A stretch of 35,532 bases of DNA from Prochlorococcus sp. AG-355-N16 (GTDB lineage: Bacteria; Cyanobacteriota; Cyanobacteriia; PCC-6307; Cyanobiaceae). Below the pieces are notes generated by a model. The model was not told the DNA's origin, ran no database searches, and saw nothing but the letters and a program-made list of their open reading frames with translations. Positions 27,201 to 35,532 of this stretch are shown in pieces. The position numbers and the translations under genes are program-made. The stretch covers positions 1 through 35,532 of the forward strand of contig QCEF01000012.1 in NCBI GenBank assembly GCA_003278545.1, given 5' to 3'. Each line of letters begins with the position of its first letter. Position 1 is the first letter of the stretch.

Positions 27201-28815
27201 GAGGGTCAATAGGAGGATTAGTAACTTGCGCAAATCTTTGCTTAAAGTAGTCGTATAAAATATGTGGCTTAGATGAAAGAACTGCTAATGGGATGTCATC
27301 GCCCATGCAATAAGTAGGCTCTTTAGCTAATGAAGCCATTGAATCTAAGATAAGGTCATTATCTTCCGCTGAAAACCCGTATGCAGTTTGTTGTTGCAAC
27401 AACTCAAGGTCTTTGAGTTTGCAGTCTTTAACCCATTCATTATTTTCAATTTTTATAGTTCTATTACTGAGAAGATTTTTATAATCATGCCTTTGAGCTG
27501 CCTCAGATTTTACTTCCCAATTTCTTAGGATTCTATGCTGATGAAAATCTACTGCCAACATTTGTCCCGGTCCTAATCGACCTTTTTCTATTACTCTTTC
27601 TTCTTCAAGATCTACTACTCCTGTTTCAGAACCCATTATTACAAAACCATCATTTGTGATTGAATATCTTGCTGGTCTTAGGCCATTTCTATCAAGGGTT
27701 GCTCCGACAAAATTTCCATCAGCAAATACAAGGAGTGCTGGACCATCCCAAGCTTCTTGTAGGCTTGCAGAATATTCATAAAAAGCTTTTATATAATCTC
27801 TCTCCTCAAGTTCTGGTTGATCTCTAAATGCTTCAGGAACAAGTTTTAATAATGAGTCAGTAATGGGCTGACCTGAACGAATATTTATTTCAAGGGTTGC
27901 ATCAAGATTTGATGAATCACTTTTGTTTACATCTACAATGGGCTTAATTTCATTAGATAACTCTCCCCAAAAATCATCTATATGTGTTTCTGAAGCTTTA
28001 GCCCAATTAATATTGCCTAGGAGAGTATTTATTTCGCCATTATGACCCAAAAATCTCATGGGCTGAGCTAGTGGCCATTTTGGAAGTGTATTAGTACTAA
28101 ATCTACGATGATAAACAGAAAATGAAACTTTAAAACTTTCTTCTTTTAGATCTTGATAAAACTCGGATAATATTTCAGAGCGAACCATACCCTTATAAAC
28201 AACTGTTTGAGAACTTAGTGAGGCAAAATAAAATTCACAATCTCCAACATCGTTTTTGAAAGTTTCTCTTATTTTTTTCTCAATTCTTTTCCTTAATTGA
28301 AATAAAAGCCTTTCAACATCCTTATGATCTTTTTTATCTATATATAAAATCCACTGACAGATGAATGGAGCATTTGCTTTAGCTAAAGGACCTAAGATTT
28401 CATTATTAACAGGTACTGTTCTCCAAGATGTTTTGTTGACTTTTAATTTTTCTGCTTCTCCATCACATATTAATTTACATATTTCAATTTTTTCTTTTTT
28501 ATTAGGCATAAAAACCATGCCTAAACCTCTATTAAATTCTTGAGTATTTTTTAGATTAATTTTCTCTTCTAGATATCCCCAAGGAATTGAACATAAAATG
28601 CCTGCTCCATCTCCTGAGTCACTATCTCCTCCACAACCTCCTCTATGCTCCATGCAGTTGAGGCCCTTTAGAGATTGTTTAAGGATCCAGTTGCTTTCTA
28701 TACCTTCCACATTTGCTACGAAACCAACTCCACACGCATCTTTCTCCCCAATTATTCCATTTGGGGAATAACTATCTTGATATGGGCCAACGATTCTTTT
28801 GATACTCTCTCCCAT
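24241..28815 (-). CDS. glsF: Ferredoxin-dependent glutamate synthase (Fd-GOGAT)
   Basis: This enzyme makes two glutamates from glutamine and 2-oxoglutarate using electrons from reduced ferredoxin, the main step of ammonium assimilation with glutamine synthetase. The 1524-residue protein has an N-terminal Ntn amidotransferase domain. Its catalytic C28 lies in EKDACGVGF and would be exposed by removal of a 27-residue propeptide. A central domain and an FMN-binding synthase domain follow ([55 protein letters not shown]). The 3Fe-4S site is C-x5-C-x4-C in [19 protein letters not shown]. The C-terminal beta-helix has repeats rich in GG motifs. The length and lack of an NADPH-binding partner gene agree with the ferredoxin type. 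It is divergent from rpsL. No perfect NtcA site was seen upstream. Confidence 0.96.
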   Translation of the reverse strand: [1524 protein letters not shown]

Positions 28816-28915
28816 AGATTATTTAATTCTATTTTAGTTATTTATGTATTTCTATTATAAAAATAAATATGAAAATAAATCTAAAGATAATGAATATTTA
28901 CCAAATAATTTTAAT

Positions 28916-28942
28916 TTGACAAAATTTAAAAAAAAATATAAT
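28916..28942 (+). promoter_or_regulatory. Near-consensus sigma-70-type promoter of the str operon
   Basis: A TTGACA hexamer (28916-28921) and a TATAAT hexamer (28937-28942) are both exact matches to consensus, separated by 15 bases, which is shorter than the usual 17. A transcript would start near 28950, about 65 bases before the rpsL ATG at 29013. Confidence 0.65.
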
Positions 28943-29012
28943 TAAAAACTTTTAGTAAGTGCTCTTAAAAGGTTATGATGGTTAAAAGTTTATTTTTATC
29001 TAAGTTTAATAG

Positions 29013-29387
29013 ATGCCCACCATCTCACAATTAGTAGGTTCAGAAAGAAAACGTCTGACAAAGAAAACAAAATCTCCTGCATTAAAAGCTTGCCCCGAGA
29101 GAAGAGGAGTATGTACAAGAGTCTATACATCAACACCAAAGAAACCTAATTCAGCTTTGAGAAAAGTTGCTAGGGTTAGATTAACTTCTGGTTTCGAAGT
29201 AACTGCTTATATTCCTGGGATTGGACATAATTTGCAAGAACATTCTGTAGTACTGCTTAGGGGTGGAAGAGTAAAGGATTTGCCAGGAGTTAGATATCAT
29301 ATAATAAGAGGAACATTAGATACGGCTGGAGTCAAAGATAGACGTCAATCCAGATCTAAGTATGGAGCAAAAGCTCCAAAAGGTTAA
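29013..29387 (+). CDS. rpsL: 30S ribosomal protein S12
   Basis: S12 lies at the decoding centre of the 30S subunit and influences accuracy. The 124 residues read [34 protein letters not shown] and then [21 protein letters not shown], with wild-type lysines in the KKPNSALRK streptomycin-interaction loop. Next come [31 protein letters not shown] and a typical KSRYGxKxPK-like C-terminus ([11 protein letters not shown]). It is the first gene of the str operon and has a candidate promoter 71 bases upstream (end of the -10 box). Confidence 0.97.
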   Translation: MPTISQLVGSERKRLTKKTKSPALKACPERRGVCTRVYTSTPKKPNSALRKVARVRLTSGFEVTAYIPGIGHNLQEHSVVLLRGGRVKDLPGVRYHIIRGTLDTAGVKDRRQSRSKYGAKAPKG

Positions 29388-29412
29388 CTTGTAAACATCA
29401 CTTTTTTTAAAC

Positions 29413-29883
29413 ATGTCACGTCGTAATGCAGCAGTAAAAAGACCAGTCCTTCCTGATCCTCAATTTAATAGTCGTCTTGCTTCAATGATGATTTCTCGAT
29501 TGATGAAGCATGGTAAAAAATCTACTGCTCAAAGGATATTGTCTGATGCGTTTTCTTTAATAAGCGAGAGAACAGGAGGGAATGCAGTGGAATTATTCGA
29601 AACAGCTGTAAAAAATGCTACTCCTCTCGTTGAGGTACGAGCTAGAAGAGTTGGTGGTGCAACATATCAAGTACCTATGGAAGTTCGCCAAGAGAGGGGT
29701 ACGGCTATGGCATTAAGATGGCTTGTTACATTTTCACGTGCAAGAAATGGCAAAAGTATGTCCCAAAAACTTGCTGGCGAGTTGATGGATGCAGCGAATG
29801 AAACAGGTAGTTCCGTTAAAAAAAGAGAAGATACTCATAAAATGGCAGAAGCTAATAAAGCTTTTGCACATTACAGATATTAA
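29413..29883 (+). CDS. rpsG: 30S ribosomal protein S7
   Basis: S7 nucleates assembly of the 30S head and lines the E site. The 156 residues begin [22 protein letters not shown]. They include [45 protein letters not shown], and the C-terminal [20 protein letters not shown]. The ATG lies 25 bases after rpsL. The longer overlapping frame that runs past its end (29789-29977) is a shadow. Confidence 0.97.
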
Positions 29884-29979
29884 TTTCATCAAAAGGTACT
29901 TAAGTAGTTTATTATTATTAAAGTTTGCTTTAAGAGTGAACTACACTTATCAAAAATTATTTTATTTGGAGCTTTAAAA

Positions 29980-32055
29980 TTGGCACGCGACTTTCCCCTA
30001 GAACGAGTAAGGAATATAGGTATAGCCGCTCATATTGATGCAGGTAAGACGACCACAACCGAGAGAATTTTGTTTTATTCAGGCGTAGTTCATAAGATAG
30101 GAGAGGTGCATGATGGTGCTGCTGTAACAGATTGGATGGCTCAAGAAAGAGAAAGAGGAATAACTATTACTGCTGCTGCAATATCTACTAGTTGGCAAGA
30201 TCATAGAATTAATATTATTGATACTCCTGGACACGTTGACTTTACTATTGAAGTTGAAAGATCAATGCGTGTGTTGGATGGAGTTATAGCCGTATTTTGT
30301 GCAGTTGGTGGAGTTCAGCCTCAATCTGAAACTGTTTGGCGTCAAGCAGATAGATACTCTGTTCCAAGAATGGTTTTTGTTAATAAAATGGATAGAACTG
30401 GTGCGGATTTTCTAAAAGTTAATAAGCAAATTAAAGATCGACTAAAGGCAAATGCACTTCCAATCCAGTTACCAATTGGGGCTGAAGGTGATCTCACAGG
30501 CATTATTGATTTAGTAGCCAATAAAGCATATCTTTACAAGAACGATTTAGGTACTGATATTGAAGAGGGACCAATTCCATCTGACATGGAGGAGGAAGCT
30601 GCTGAGTGGAGACTTAAGTTAATGGAGAGTGTCGCAGAAAATGATGAAGAGCTAATAGAAATATTTCTTGAAACAGGAGAATTATCTGAAGAACAACTTA
30701 AAAAAGGTATCAGAGAAGGGGTTTTAAAACATGGATTGGTTCCCGTATTATGCGGTTCAGCTTTTAAGAATAAAGGTGTCCAACTTGTTTTAGACGCTGT
30801 AGTTGATTACTTGCCAGCTCCAGTTGATGTGAAACCAATACAAGGTGTTTTGCCAAGTGGCAAAGAAGATGTTAGACCTTCAGATGATAATGCTCCTTTC
30901 AGTGCATTAGCATTCAAAGTTATGTCAGATCCCTATGGGAAATTAACTTTCGTAAGAATGTATTCAGGTGTTCTTTCGAAGGGAAGTTATGTAATGAATT
31001 CTACTAAGGATGCAAAAGAGAGAATTTCTAGATTAGTGATTCTTAAGGCTGATGAAAGAGAGGAGGTCGATGAATTGAGAGCAGGGGATTTAGGAGCTGT
31101 ATTAGGTCTTAAGAACACAACAACTGGCGACACTTTATGTAACACAGAAGATCCAATAGTTTTGGAAACATTGTTTATCCCTGAACCAGTTATCTCAGTA
31201 GCTGTTGAGCCAAAAACTAAAGGTGATATGGAAAAATTATCAAAAGCTTTAACTGCTTTGTCTGAAGAGGATCCAACCTTTAGGGTAAGTACAGATCCTG
31301 AGACAAATCAAACTGTTATTGCAGGTATGGGTGAATTGCACTTAGAAATCCTTGTCGACAGAATGTTAAGGGAATTTAAAGTTGAAGCAAATATAGGAGC
31401 TCCACAGGTTTCATATAGAGAAACTATTAGGTCTAGTTCCAAAGGTGAAGGTAAGTATGCAAGACAGACTGGAGGTAAAGGTCAATATGGTCATGTAATC
31501 ATTGAAATGGAACCTGCTGAAGTTGGTAAAGGTTTTGAATTTGTAAACAAAATTGTTGGTGGATCTGTACCAAAAGAGTATATTGGGCCTGCATCTAATG
31601 GAATGAAAGAAACATGTGAATCTGGTGTTCTTGCCGGTTATCCACTCATTGATGTAAAAGTAACACTAGTCGATGGTTCATTCCACGATGTAGACTCATC
31701 TGAAATGGCCTTCAAAATTGCAGGTTCCATGGCTTTTAAAGACGGGGTTAAAAAATGCAATCCTGTCCTTTTAGAGCCTATGATGAAAGTTGAGGTCGAA
31801 AGTCCTGACGACTTTCTTGGATCTGTAATTGGTGATCTCTCTTCCAGAAGAGGTCAAGTAGAAGGACAATCTGTTGATGATGGATTGTCTAAGGTGCAGG
31901 CCAAAGTGCCCTTAGCCGAAATGTTCGGTTATGCCACTCAACTCCGATCAATGACTCAAGGTCGGGGTATATTTTCAATGGAGTTCGCAAATTATGAGGA
32001 AGTTCCTCGTAATGTTGCTGAAGCTATCATTTCCAAGAATCAGGGCAACTCCTGA
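29980..32055 (+). CDS. fusA: Elongation factor G
   Basis: EF-G is the GTPase that drives translocation and, with RRF, ribosome recycling. The 691 residues start at TTG 29980 ([20 protein letters not shown]). They show the P-loop [12 protein letters not shown] (about 17-27), switch-region [22 protein letters not shown] for guanine recognition, and [10 protein letters not shown]. Domains II to V follow, including the [23 protein letters not shown] region and the domain V end. It follows rpsG after 96 bases and precedes tuf by 44 bases, standard str-operon order. Confidence 0.97.
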   Translation: MARDFPLERVRNIGIAAHIDAGKTTTTERILFYSGVVHKIGEVHDGAAVTDWMAQERERGITITAAAISTSWQDHRINIIDTPGHVDFTIEVERSMRVLDGVIAVFCAVGGVQPQSETVWRQADRYSVPRMVFVNKMDRTGADFLKVNKQIKDRLKANALPIQLPIGAEGDLTGIIDLVANKAYLYKNDLGTDIEEGPIPSDMEEEAAEWRLKLMESVAENDEELIEIFLETGELSEEQLKKGIREGVLKHGLVPVLCGSAFKNKGVQLVLDAVVDYLPAPVDVKPIQGVLPSGKEDVRPSDDNAPFSALAFKVMSDPYGKLTFVRMYSGVLSKGSYVMNSTKDAKERISRLVILKADEREEVDELRAGDLGAVLGLKNTTTGDTLCNTEDPIVLETLFIPEPVISVAVEPKTKGDMEKLSKALTALSEEDPTFRVSTDPETNQTVIAGMGELHLEILVDRMLREFKVEANIGAPQVSYRETIRSSSKGEGKYARQTGGKGQYGHVIIEMEPAEVGKGFEFVNKIVGGSVPKEYIGPASNGMKETCESGVLAGYPLIDVKVTLVDGSFHDVDSSEMAFKIAGSMAFKDGVKKCNPVLLEPMMKVEVESPDDFLGSVIGDLSSRRGQVEGQSVDDGLSKVQAKVPLAEMFGYATQLRSMTQGRGIFSMEFANYEEVPRNVAEAIISKNQGNS

Positions 32056-32099
32056 TCTCTAAACTAAACACTCTTAAACCCTCGATTCTTTAATTCAAA

Positions 32100-33299
32100 A
32101 TGGCTCGCGAGAAGTTCGAAAGAAACAAACCACATGTCAACATAGGTACTATTGGCCATGTTGATCATGGGAAAACAACACTAACAGCTGCTATTACAAA
32201 TGTATTAGCTAAAAAAGGTCAAGCTCAAGCTCAAGACTATGGAGACATTGATGGTGCTCCTGAAGAAAGAGAGCGTGGGATTACCATTAATACAGCTCAT
32301 GTTGAATATGAAACTGAAGGCAGACATTATGCTCATGTCGATTGCCCAGGACATGCTGATTATGTGAAAAACATGATCACAGGAGCCGCCCAGATGGATG
32401 GAGCAATTCTAGTTTGCGCAGCTACAGATGGTCCTATGGCTCAAACAAAAGAGCATATCCTTTTAGCTAAACAGGTTGGAGTTCCTGCTCTTGTTGTTGC
32501 TCTAAATAAATGCGATATGGTCGATGATGAAGAAATTATTGAACTTGTCGAAATGGAAATCAGGGAACTTTTAGATAGTTATGACTTCCCCGGAGATGAC
32601 ATTCCTATTGTTCAAGTTTCAGGTTTAAAAGCTCTCGAAGGTGATTCTACTTGGGAATCAAAGATTGAAGAATTAATGAAAGCAGTTGACGCTAGCATTC
32701 CTGAACCAGAAAGAGAAGTTGATAAACCATTCTTGATGGCAGTTGAAGATGTTTTCTCGATTACTGGTAGAGGAACTGTTGCTACTGGAAGAATTGAGAG
32801 AGGTAAAGTTAAGGTTGGAGAAGAGGTAGAAATAGTTGGAATAAGAGATACAAGATTAACAACTGTTACTGGAGTTGAAATGTTCCGAAAACTTCTTGAC
32901 GAAGGAATGGCTGGTGACAATGTTGGTTTACTTTTAAGGGGTGTCCAGAAAGAAGATATTGAGAGAGGAATGGTTCTTGTGAAGAAAGGATCTATTACTC
33001 CTCATACCAAATTTGAAGGAGAAGTTTATGTTCTCAAAAAAGAAGAGGGCGGAAGACATACACCTTTCTTTGCAGGATATAGACCCCAGTTCTACATCAG
33101 AACAACTGATGTGACAGGTCAAATAACAGCATTTACCTCAGATGATGGCTCTAATGTTGAAATGGTGATGCCAGGAGACAGAATTAAGATGACTGGAGAA
33201 CTAATTTGTCCAGTAGCTATTGAACAAGGTATGCGATTCGCCATCCGTGAGGGCGGACGTACAATCGGTGCTGGAGTTGTTTCTAAAATACTCAAATAA
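32100..33299 (+). CDS. tuf: Elongation factor Tu
   Basis: EF-Tu delivers aminoacyl-tRNA to the ribosome. The 399 residues begin [33 protein letters not shown]. The G1 P-loop is G19-H-V-D-H-G-K25-T, G3 is [13 protein letters not shown], and G4 is NKCD. Domains II and III follow with [21 protein letters not shown] and [17 protein letters not shown]. The C-terminus is [19 protein letters not shown] hairpin lies 54 bases after its stop, before rpsJ. Confidence 0.98.
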   Translation: MAREKFERNKPHVNIGTIGHVDHGKTTLTAAITNVLAKKGQAQAQDYGDIDGAPEERERGITINTAHVEYETEGRHYAHVDCPGHADYVKNMITGAAQMDGAILVCAATDGPMAQTKEHILLAKQVGVPALVVALNKCDMVDDEEIIELVEMEIRELLDSYDFPGDDIPIVQVSGLKALEGDSTWESKIEELMKAVDASIPEPEREVDKPFLMAVEDVFSITGRGTVATGRIERGKVKVGEEVEIVGIRDTRLTTVTGVEMFRKLLDEGMAGDNVGLLLRGVQKEDIERGMVLVKKGSITPHTKFEGEVYVLKKEEGGRHTPFFAGYRPQFYIRTTDVTGQITAFTSDDGSNVEMVMPGDRIKMTGELICPVAIEQGMRFAIREGGRTIGAGVVSKILK

Positions 33300-33352
33300 T
33301 AAATTTGAATTTTAAAAATTTAACCTCAATCATCTAATATAGGTTTATGGAT

Positions 33353-33378
33353 AAGGGTCATTTTAATCAATGACCCTT
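33353..33378 (+). terminator. Strong hairpin between tuf and rpsJ (possible terminator, attenuator or processing site)
   Basis: The arms AAGGGTCATT (33353-33362) and AATGACCCTT (33369-33378) are perfect reverse complements of 10 bp with the loop TTAATC. Only a weak T-containing tail follows, so it is a poor intrinsic terminator. It could control how much transcript reaches rpsJ, whose ATG is 21 bases further on. Confidence 0.5.
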
Positions 33379-33399
33379 TATTAGAAGTTATTTGACACT

Positions 33400-33720
33400 A
33401 TGACTGCATCAATTGCACAACAAAAAATAAGAATAAGGCTCAAAGCATTTGATAGAAGAATGCTTGATTTATCTTGCGAAAAAATCATCCAAACTGCTGA
33501 TACTACTTCTGCCTCAGCTATAGGTCCAATACCTTTACCTACAAAAAGGAAGATTTATTGTGTCCTAAGATCACCACATGTGGATAAAGATTCTAGAGAG
33601 CATTTCGAAACAAGAACACATAGAAGAATAATAGATATTTACAGTCCTTCTGCAAAAACTATTGATGCTTTAATGAAATTAGATCTCCCTAGTGGTGTAG
33701 ATATAGAAGTTAAACTTTAA
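33400..33720 (+). CDS. rpsJ: 30S ribosomal protein S10
   Basis: S10 belongs to the 30S head and, as NusE, to antitermination complexes. The 106 residues contain [64 protein letters not shown], and a normal C-terminus [11 protein letters not shown]. It closes the str operon here. In E. coli rpsJ instead opens the S10 operon; the cyanobacterial arrangement tuf-rpsJ is well known. A strong hairpin separates it from tuf. Confidence 0.97.
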   Translation: MTASIAQQKIRIRLKAFDRRMLDLSCEKIIQTADTTSASAIGPIPLPTKRKIYCVLRSPHVDKDSREHFETRTHRRIIDIYSPSAKTIDALMKLDLPSGVDIEVKL

Positions 33721-33776
33721 TAAATCCCGAAACTGCCCTAAATTGTTTAGTATAAAAAAAATGAAATGAGGTTTAA

Positions 33777-34433
33777 ATGGGAGAACTCTCAGTAAGGGAA
33801 TTACCTTTATTTCCTTTGCCAGAGGTAGTCCTTTTTCCTCAAGAAGTATTGCCTTTACATATTTTTGAATCGAGATATAGGATTATGCTCCAATCTGTTC
33901 TTGAAAGTGACTCTATGTTTGGAGTGATTAAGTGGGATCCAACTACTAAAAGTATGGCTAATGTTGGATGTTGCGCACAAATTATAAAACATCAAACTGC
34001 GGAGGATGGGAGAAGTAATATTATTACTCTTGGCCAACAAAGATTTCAAGTCTTAGAAATTACTCGTTCGACGCCATTTTGTTCTGCGATGGTTAGTTGG
34101 ATAAGTGATGATAATATTGATGACTTTAAAAAATTAGATTCTCTAAAAGATTCAGTAAAAGAAGCTCTTAGTGATGTTATTAATTTAACGAGTAAATTGA
34201 CTAATACAAAAAAAAATCTACCTGATAAATTACCTGATAACCCAATGGAATTATCATTTTGGATAGGAGCTCATTTGGGCGGTCCTGTTGCAGAAGAACA
34301 ACAAAGACTTCTTGAAGAGAGAAATACTTTTACCCGTTTGCAAAGAGAATATGAAATGCTTGATCATACAAGAAAACAACTTGCAGCAAGAACAGCATTG
34401 AAAGAGAGTTTTCCTGATATAAAAGAAAATTAA
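33777..34433 (+). CDS. Lon-protease N-terminal-domain protein (stand-alone LON substrate-binding domain)
   Basis: The 218 residues consist of the Lon N-terminal substrate-binding (LAN/PUA-like) domain without an AAA or protease domain. It begins RELPLFPLPEVVLFPQEVLPLHIFESRYRIML, with FGVIKWDPTTKSMANVGCCAQI, an ITLGQQRFQVLEI strand, and a helical end containing a coiled-coil-like stretch (EEQQRLLEERNTFTRLQREYEML). Such single-domain genes are common in cyanobacteria, and their function is not settled; a role in protein binding or degradation is inferred. It starts 56 bases after rpsJ. The downstream methyltransferase ATG directly follows its stop. Confidence 0.88.
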   Translation: MGELSVRELPLFPLPEVVLFPQEVLPLHIFESRYRIMLQSVLESDSMFGVIKWDPTTKSMANVGCCAQIIKHQTAEDGRSNIITLGQQRFQVLEITRSTPFCSAMVSWISDDNIDDFKKLDSLKDSVKEALSDVINLTSKLTNTKKNLPDKLPDNPMELSFWIGAHLGGPVAEEQQRLLEERNTFTRLQREYEMLDHTRKQLAARTALKESFPDIKEN

Positions 34434-35369
34434 ATGTTTGAATTATTATTCCCTTTTTTTTTAATATTTTTATTGTTTCTAGTCCTAGCAATAATATGGA
34501 GAAAAAATGCTAGAAAATATATTTCTTCCGGTACAGTAGCCTCTGCATATGATGCTTGGACCCAAGACAAATTACTTGAGAGATTATGGGGAGAACATAT
34601 ACATTTGGGTTTTTATCCCTCAGGCCAAAAAAATATTGATTTTAGAAAGGCTAAAGTTCAGTTTGTGCATGAATTAGTCAAATGGAGTGGTTTAGATAAA
34701 TTACCGCAGGGATCAAGAATTCTTGATGTGGGTTGTGGAATAGGGGGGAGTTCTAGGATCCTTGCAGAATACTATGGGTTTAATGTCACTGGCATTACAA
34801 TTAGTCAGGCTCAAGTTAAAAGAGCAAGAGAACTTACTCCTGGTGGGCTAAATTGCAACTTCCAAGTTATGGATGCTTTGGATTTAAAATTTGAAGATGG
34901 ATCATTTGATGCTGTCTGGAGTGTTGAGGCTGGTGCACACATGAATGATAAAACTAGGTTTGCAGATGAAATGCTGAGAACTCTAAGACCTGGAGGGGTT
35001 TTCGCGTTGGCTGATTGGAACTCAAGAGACCTCGGGGCATACCCCCCATCATTTTTTGAAAAGTTAGTTCTCAAACAATTACTTGAACAATGGGTACATC
35101 CTAATTTTATTAGCATTAACGAATTTAGTGACATTCTTATAACTAACGAAAATAGTTCAGGAAGAGTTATTTCTGAAAATTGGAATTACTACACAAATCC
35201 CTCATGGTACGACTCCATTATTGAAGGCATTAGAAGACCCTTTGTAATTTTGTCACTTGGCCCATTTGCGATAGTCAAGTCGATTAGAGAGATTCCAACA
35301 ATACTTCTCATGAATTGGGCATTTAGAAAAGGTCTAATGGAGTTTGGAGTTTATAAGTGTAGAGGGTAA
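34434..35369 (+). CDS. MPBQ/MSBQ methyltransferase (tocopherol and plastoquinol biosynthesis), Sll0418 type
   Basis: This SAM-dependent enzyme methylates 2-methyl-6-phytyl- or solanesyl-benzoquinol to give the precursors of tocopherol and plastoquinone. The 311 residues begin with a membrane helix (about 4-22). The SAM-binding motif I is ILDVGCGIGGSSRILA (96-111), then GFNVTGITISQAQVKRARELTP, DGSFDAVWSVEAGAHM, and RPGGVFALADWNSRD. The C-terminal REIPTILLMNWAFRKGLMEFG is typical. The whole plan matches Synechocystis Sll0418 as I remember it, including the VASAYDAWTQDKLLERLWGEHIHLG region. Its ATG abuts the stop of the Lon-domain gene. It ends one base from the convergent pheA. Confidence 0.88.
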   Translation: MFELLFPFFLIFLLFLVLAIIWRKNARKYISSGTVASAYDAWTQDKLLERLWGEHIHLGFYPSGQKNIDFRKAKVQFVHELVKWSGLDKLPQGSRILDVGCGIGGSSRILAEYYGFNVTGITISQAQVKRARELTPGGLNCNFQVMDALDLKFEDGSFDAVWSVEAGAHMNDKTRFADEMLRTLRPGGVFALADWNSRDLGAYPPSFFEKLVLKQLLEQWVHPNFISINEFSDILITNENSSGRVISENWNYYTNPSWYDSIIEGIRRPFVILSLGPFAIVKSIREIPTILLMNWAFRKGLMEFGVYKCRG

Positions 35370-35370
35370 A

Positions 35371-35532
35371 TTAATCTAGTTCAACATTTTCAGAAAAATA
35401 ATTTCCAAAGTCTACAAAATTCTTGCAAAGTGGATTTAACTTATTTTTTAAATCAAGAAAATTTTTAATGTTATTTTGATCATTAATTTCTAAATCAACA
35501 TAAATTATATATTCACCTAATTCTCTTTTTGA
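35371..35532 (-). CDS. pheA: Prephenate dehydratase, C-terminal ACT domain (gene continues beyond the window)
   Basis: The reverse strand is open from the window end to a TAA at 35371-35373 (53 residues visible). The sequence begins SKRELGEYIIYVDLEI and continues with a helix and NPLCKNFVDFGNY. This matches the end of the regulatory ACT domain of prephenate dehydratase, which binds phenylalanine; the catalytic domain lies outside. PheA converts prephenate to phenylpyruvate for phenylalanine synthesis. The short length leaves some uncertainty, but the GEYIFFVDxE motif and terminal strand pattern are characteristic. Confidence 0.78.
   Translation of the reverse strand, partial: SKRELGEYIIYVDLEINDQNNIKNFLDLKNKLNPLCKNFVDFGNYFSENVELD

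Noticed and set aside
29789-29977. Open frame overlapping the rpsG 3' end and running to fusA
   Set aside because: The translation is hydrophobic and random-looking, starts inside rpsG, and has no independent support.
32612-33122. Two reverse-strand frames within tuf
   Set aside because: They are shadows of the strongly biased tuf sequence, with low-complexity Ser, Thr and Val-rich translations.
34811-35134. Reverse-strand frame of about 107 codons in the methyltransferase gene
   Set aside because: It is antisense to a well-conserved SAM-binding domain and has no recognisable features.
1-35532. CRISPR arrays, insertion sequences or long direct repeats
   Set aside because: Reading both strands I saw no repeated spacer-repeat pattern, no transposase and no paired terminal repeats.

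Overview
The window looks like a core-genome segment of a marine picocyanobacterium, most likely a high-light-adapted Prochlorococcus. The evidence is strong AT richness, very tight gene packing, photosystem I genes (psaA, psaB, psaI, psaL), ferredoxin-dependent glutamate synthase, a cobalamin CbiG-CobJ fusion, and a tRNA gene without encoded CCA. The taxonomic call is inference from content and style; no comparison was run. I found no CRISPR array, insertion sequence, prophage or genomic island, and I cannot point to a clearly new multi-gene system.

Region 1 (1-8284, + strand) is the distal part of the large ribosomal-protein cluster: rpsE (3' end), rplO, secY, adk, rpmJ, rpsM, rpsK, rpoA, rplQ, truA, rplM, rpsI, rpmE, prfA. 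It couples 30S and 50S proteins, the membrane translocon, RNA polymerase alpha, tRNA pseudouridylation and release factor 1. Both rpmJ (L36) and rpmE (L31) encode forms lacking the zinc-binding cysteine set.

Region 2 (8293-12941) is mixed housekeeping: a lone HNH nuclease (-), alanine racemase (+), tRNA-Ser(GCU), a HAD phosphatase-like protein (-) and the CbiG-CobJ fusion (-).

Region 3 (12942-20131) is photosynthetic. A 333-base leader and control region full of inverted repeats precedes psaA-psaB, which end in a clear intrinsic terminator. A dolichol-phosphate-mannose-synthase-type glycosyltransferase, a small membrane protein of unknown function, and psaI-psaL follow.

Region 4 (20197-24240) is the least conventional part. 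An NlpC/P60 peptidase and a penicillin-binding-protein-like serine hydrolase start head to head 3 bases apart. A serine-recombinase-like gene lacks the catalytic serine and is coupled to a 70-residue protein of unknown function. lipA and a YciI-like protein come next.

Region 5 (24241-35532) holds Fd-GOGAT (-), the str operon rpsL-rpsG-fusA-tuf-rpsJ (+) behind a near-consensus promoter, a stand-alone Lon-N-domain gene joined to a plastoquinol/tocopherol methyltransferase gene, and the 3' end of pheA (-).
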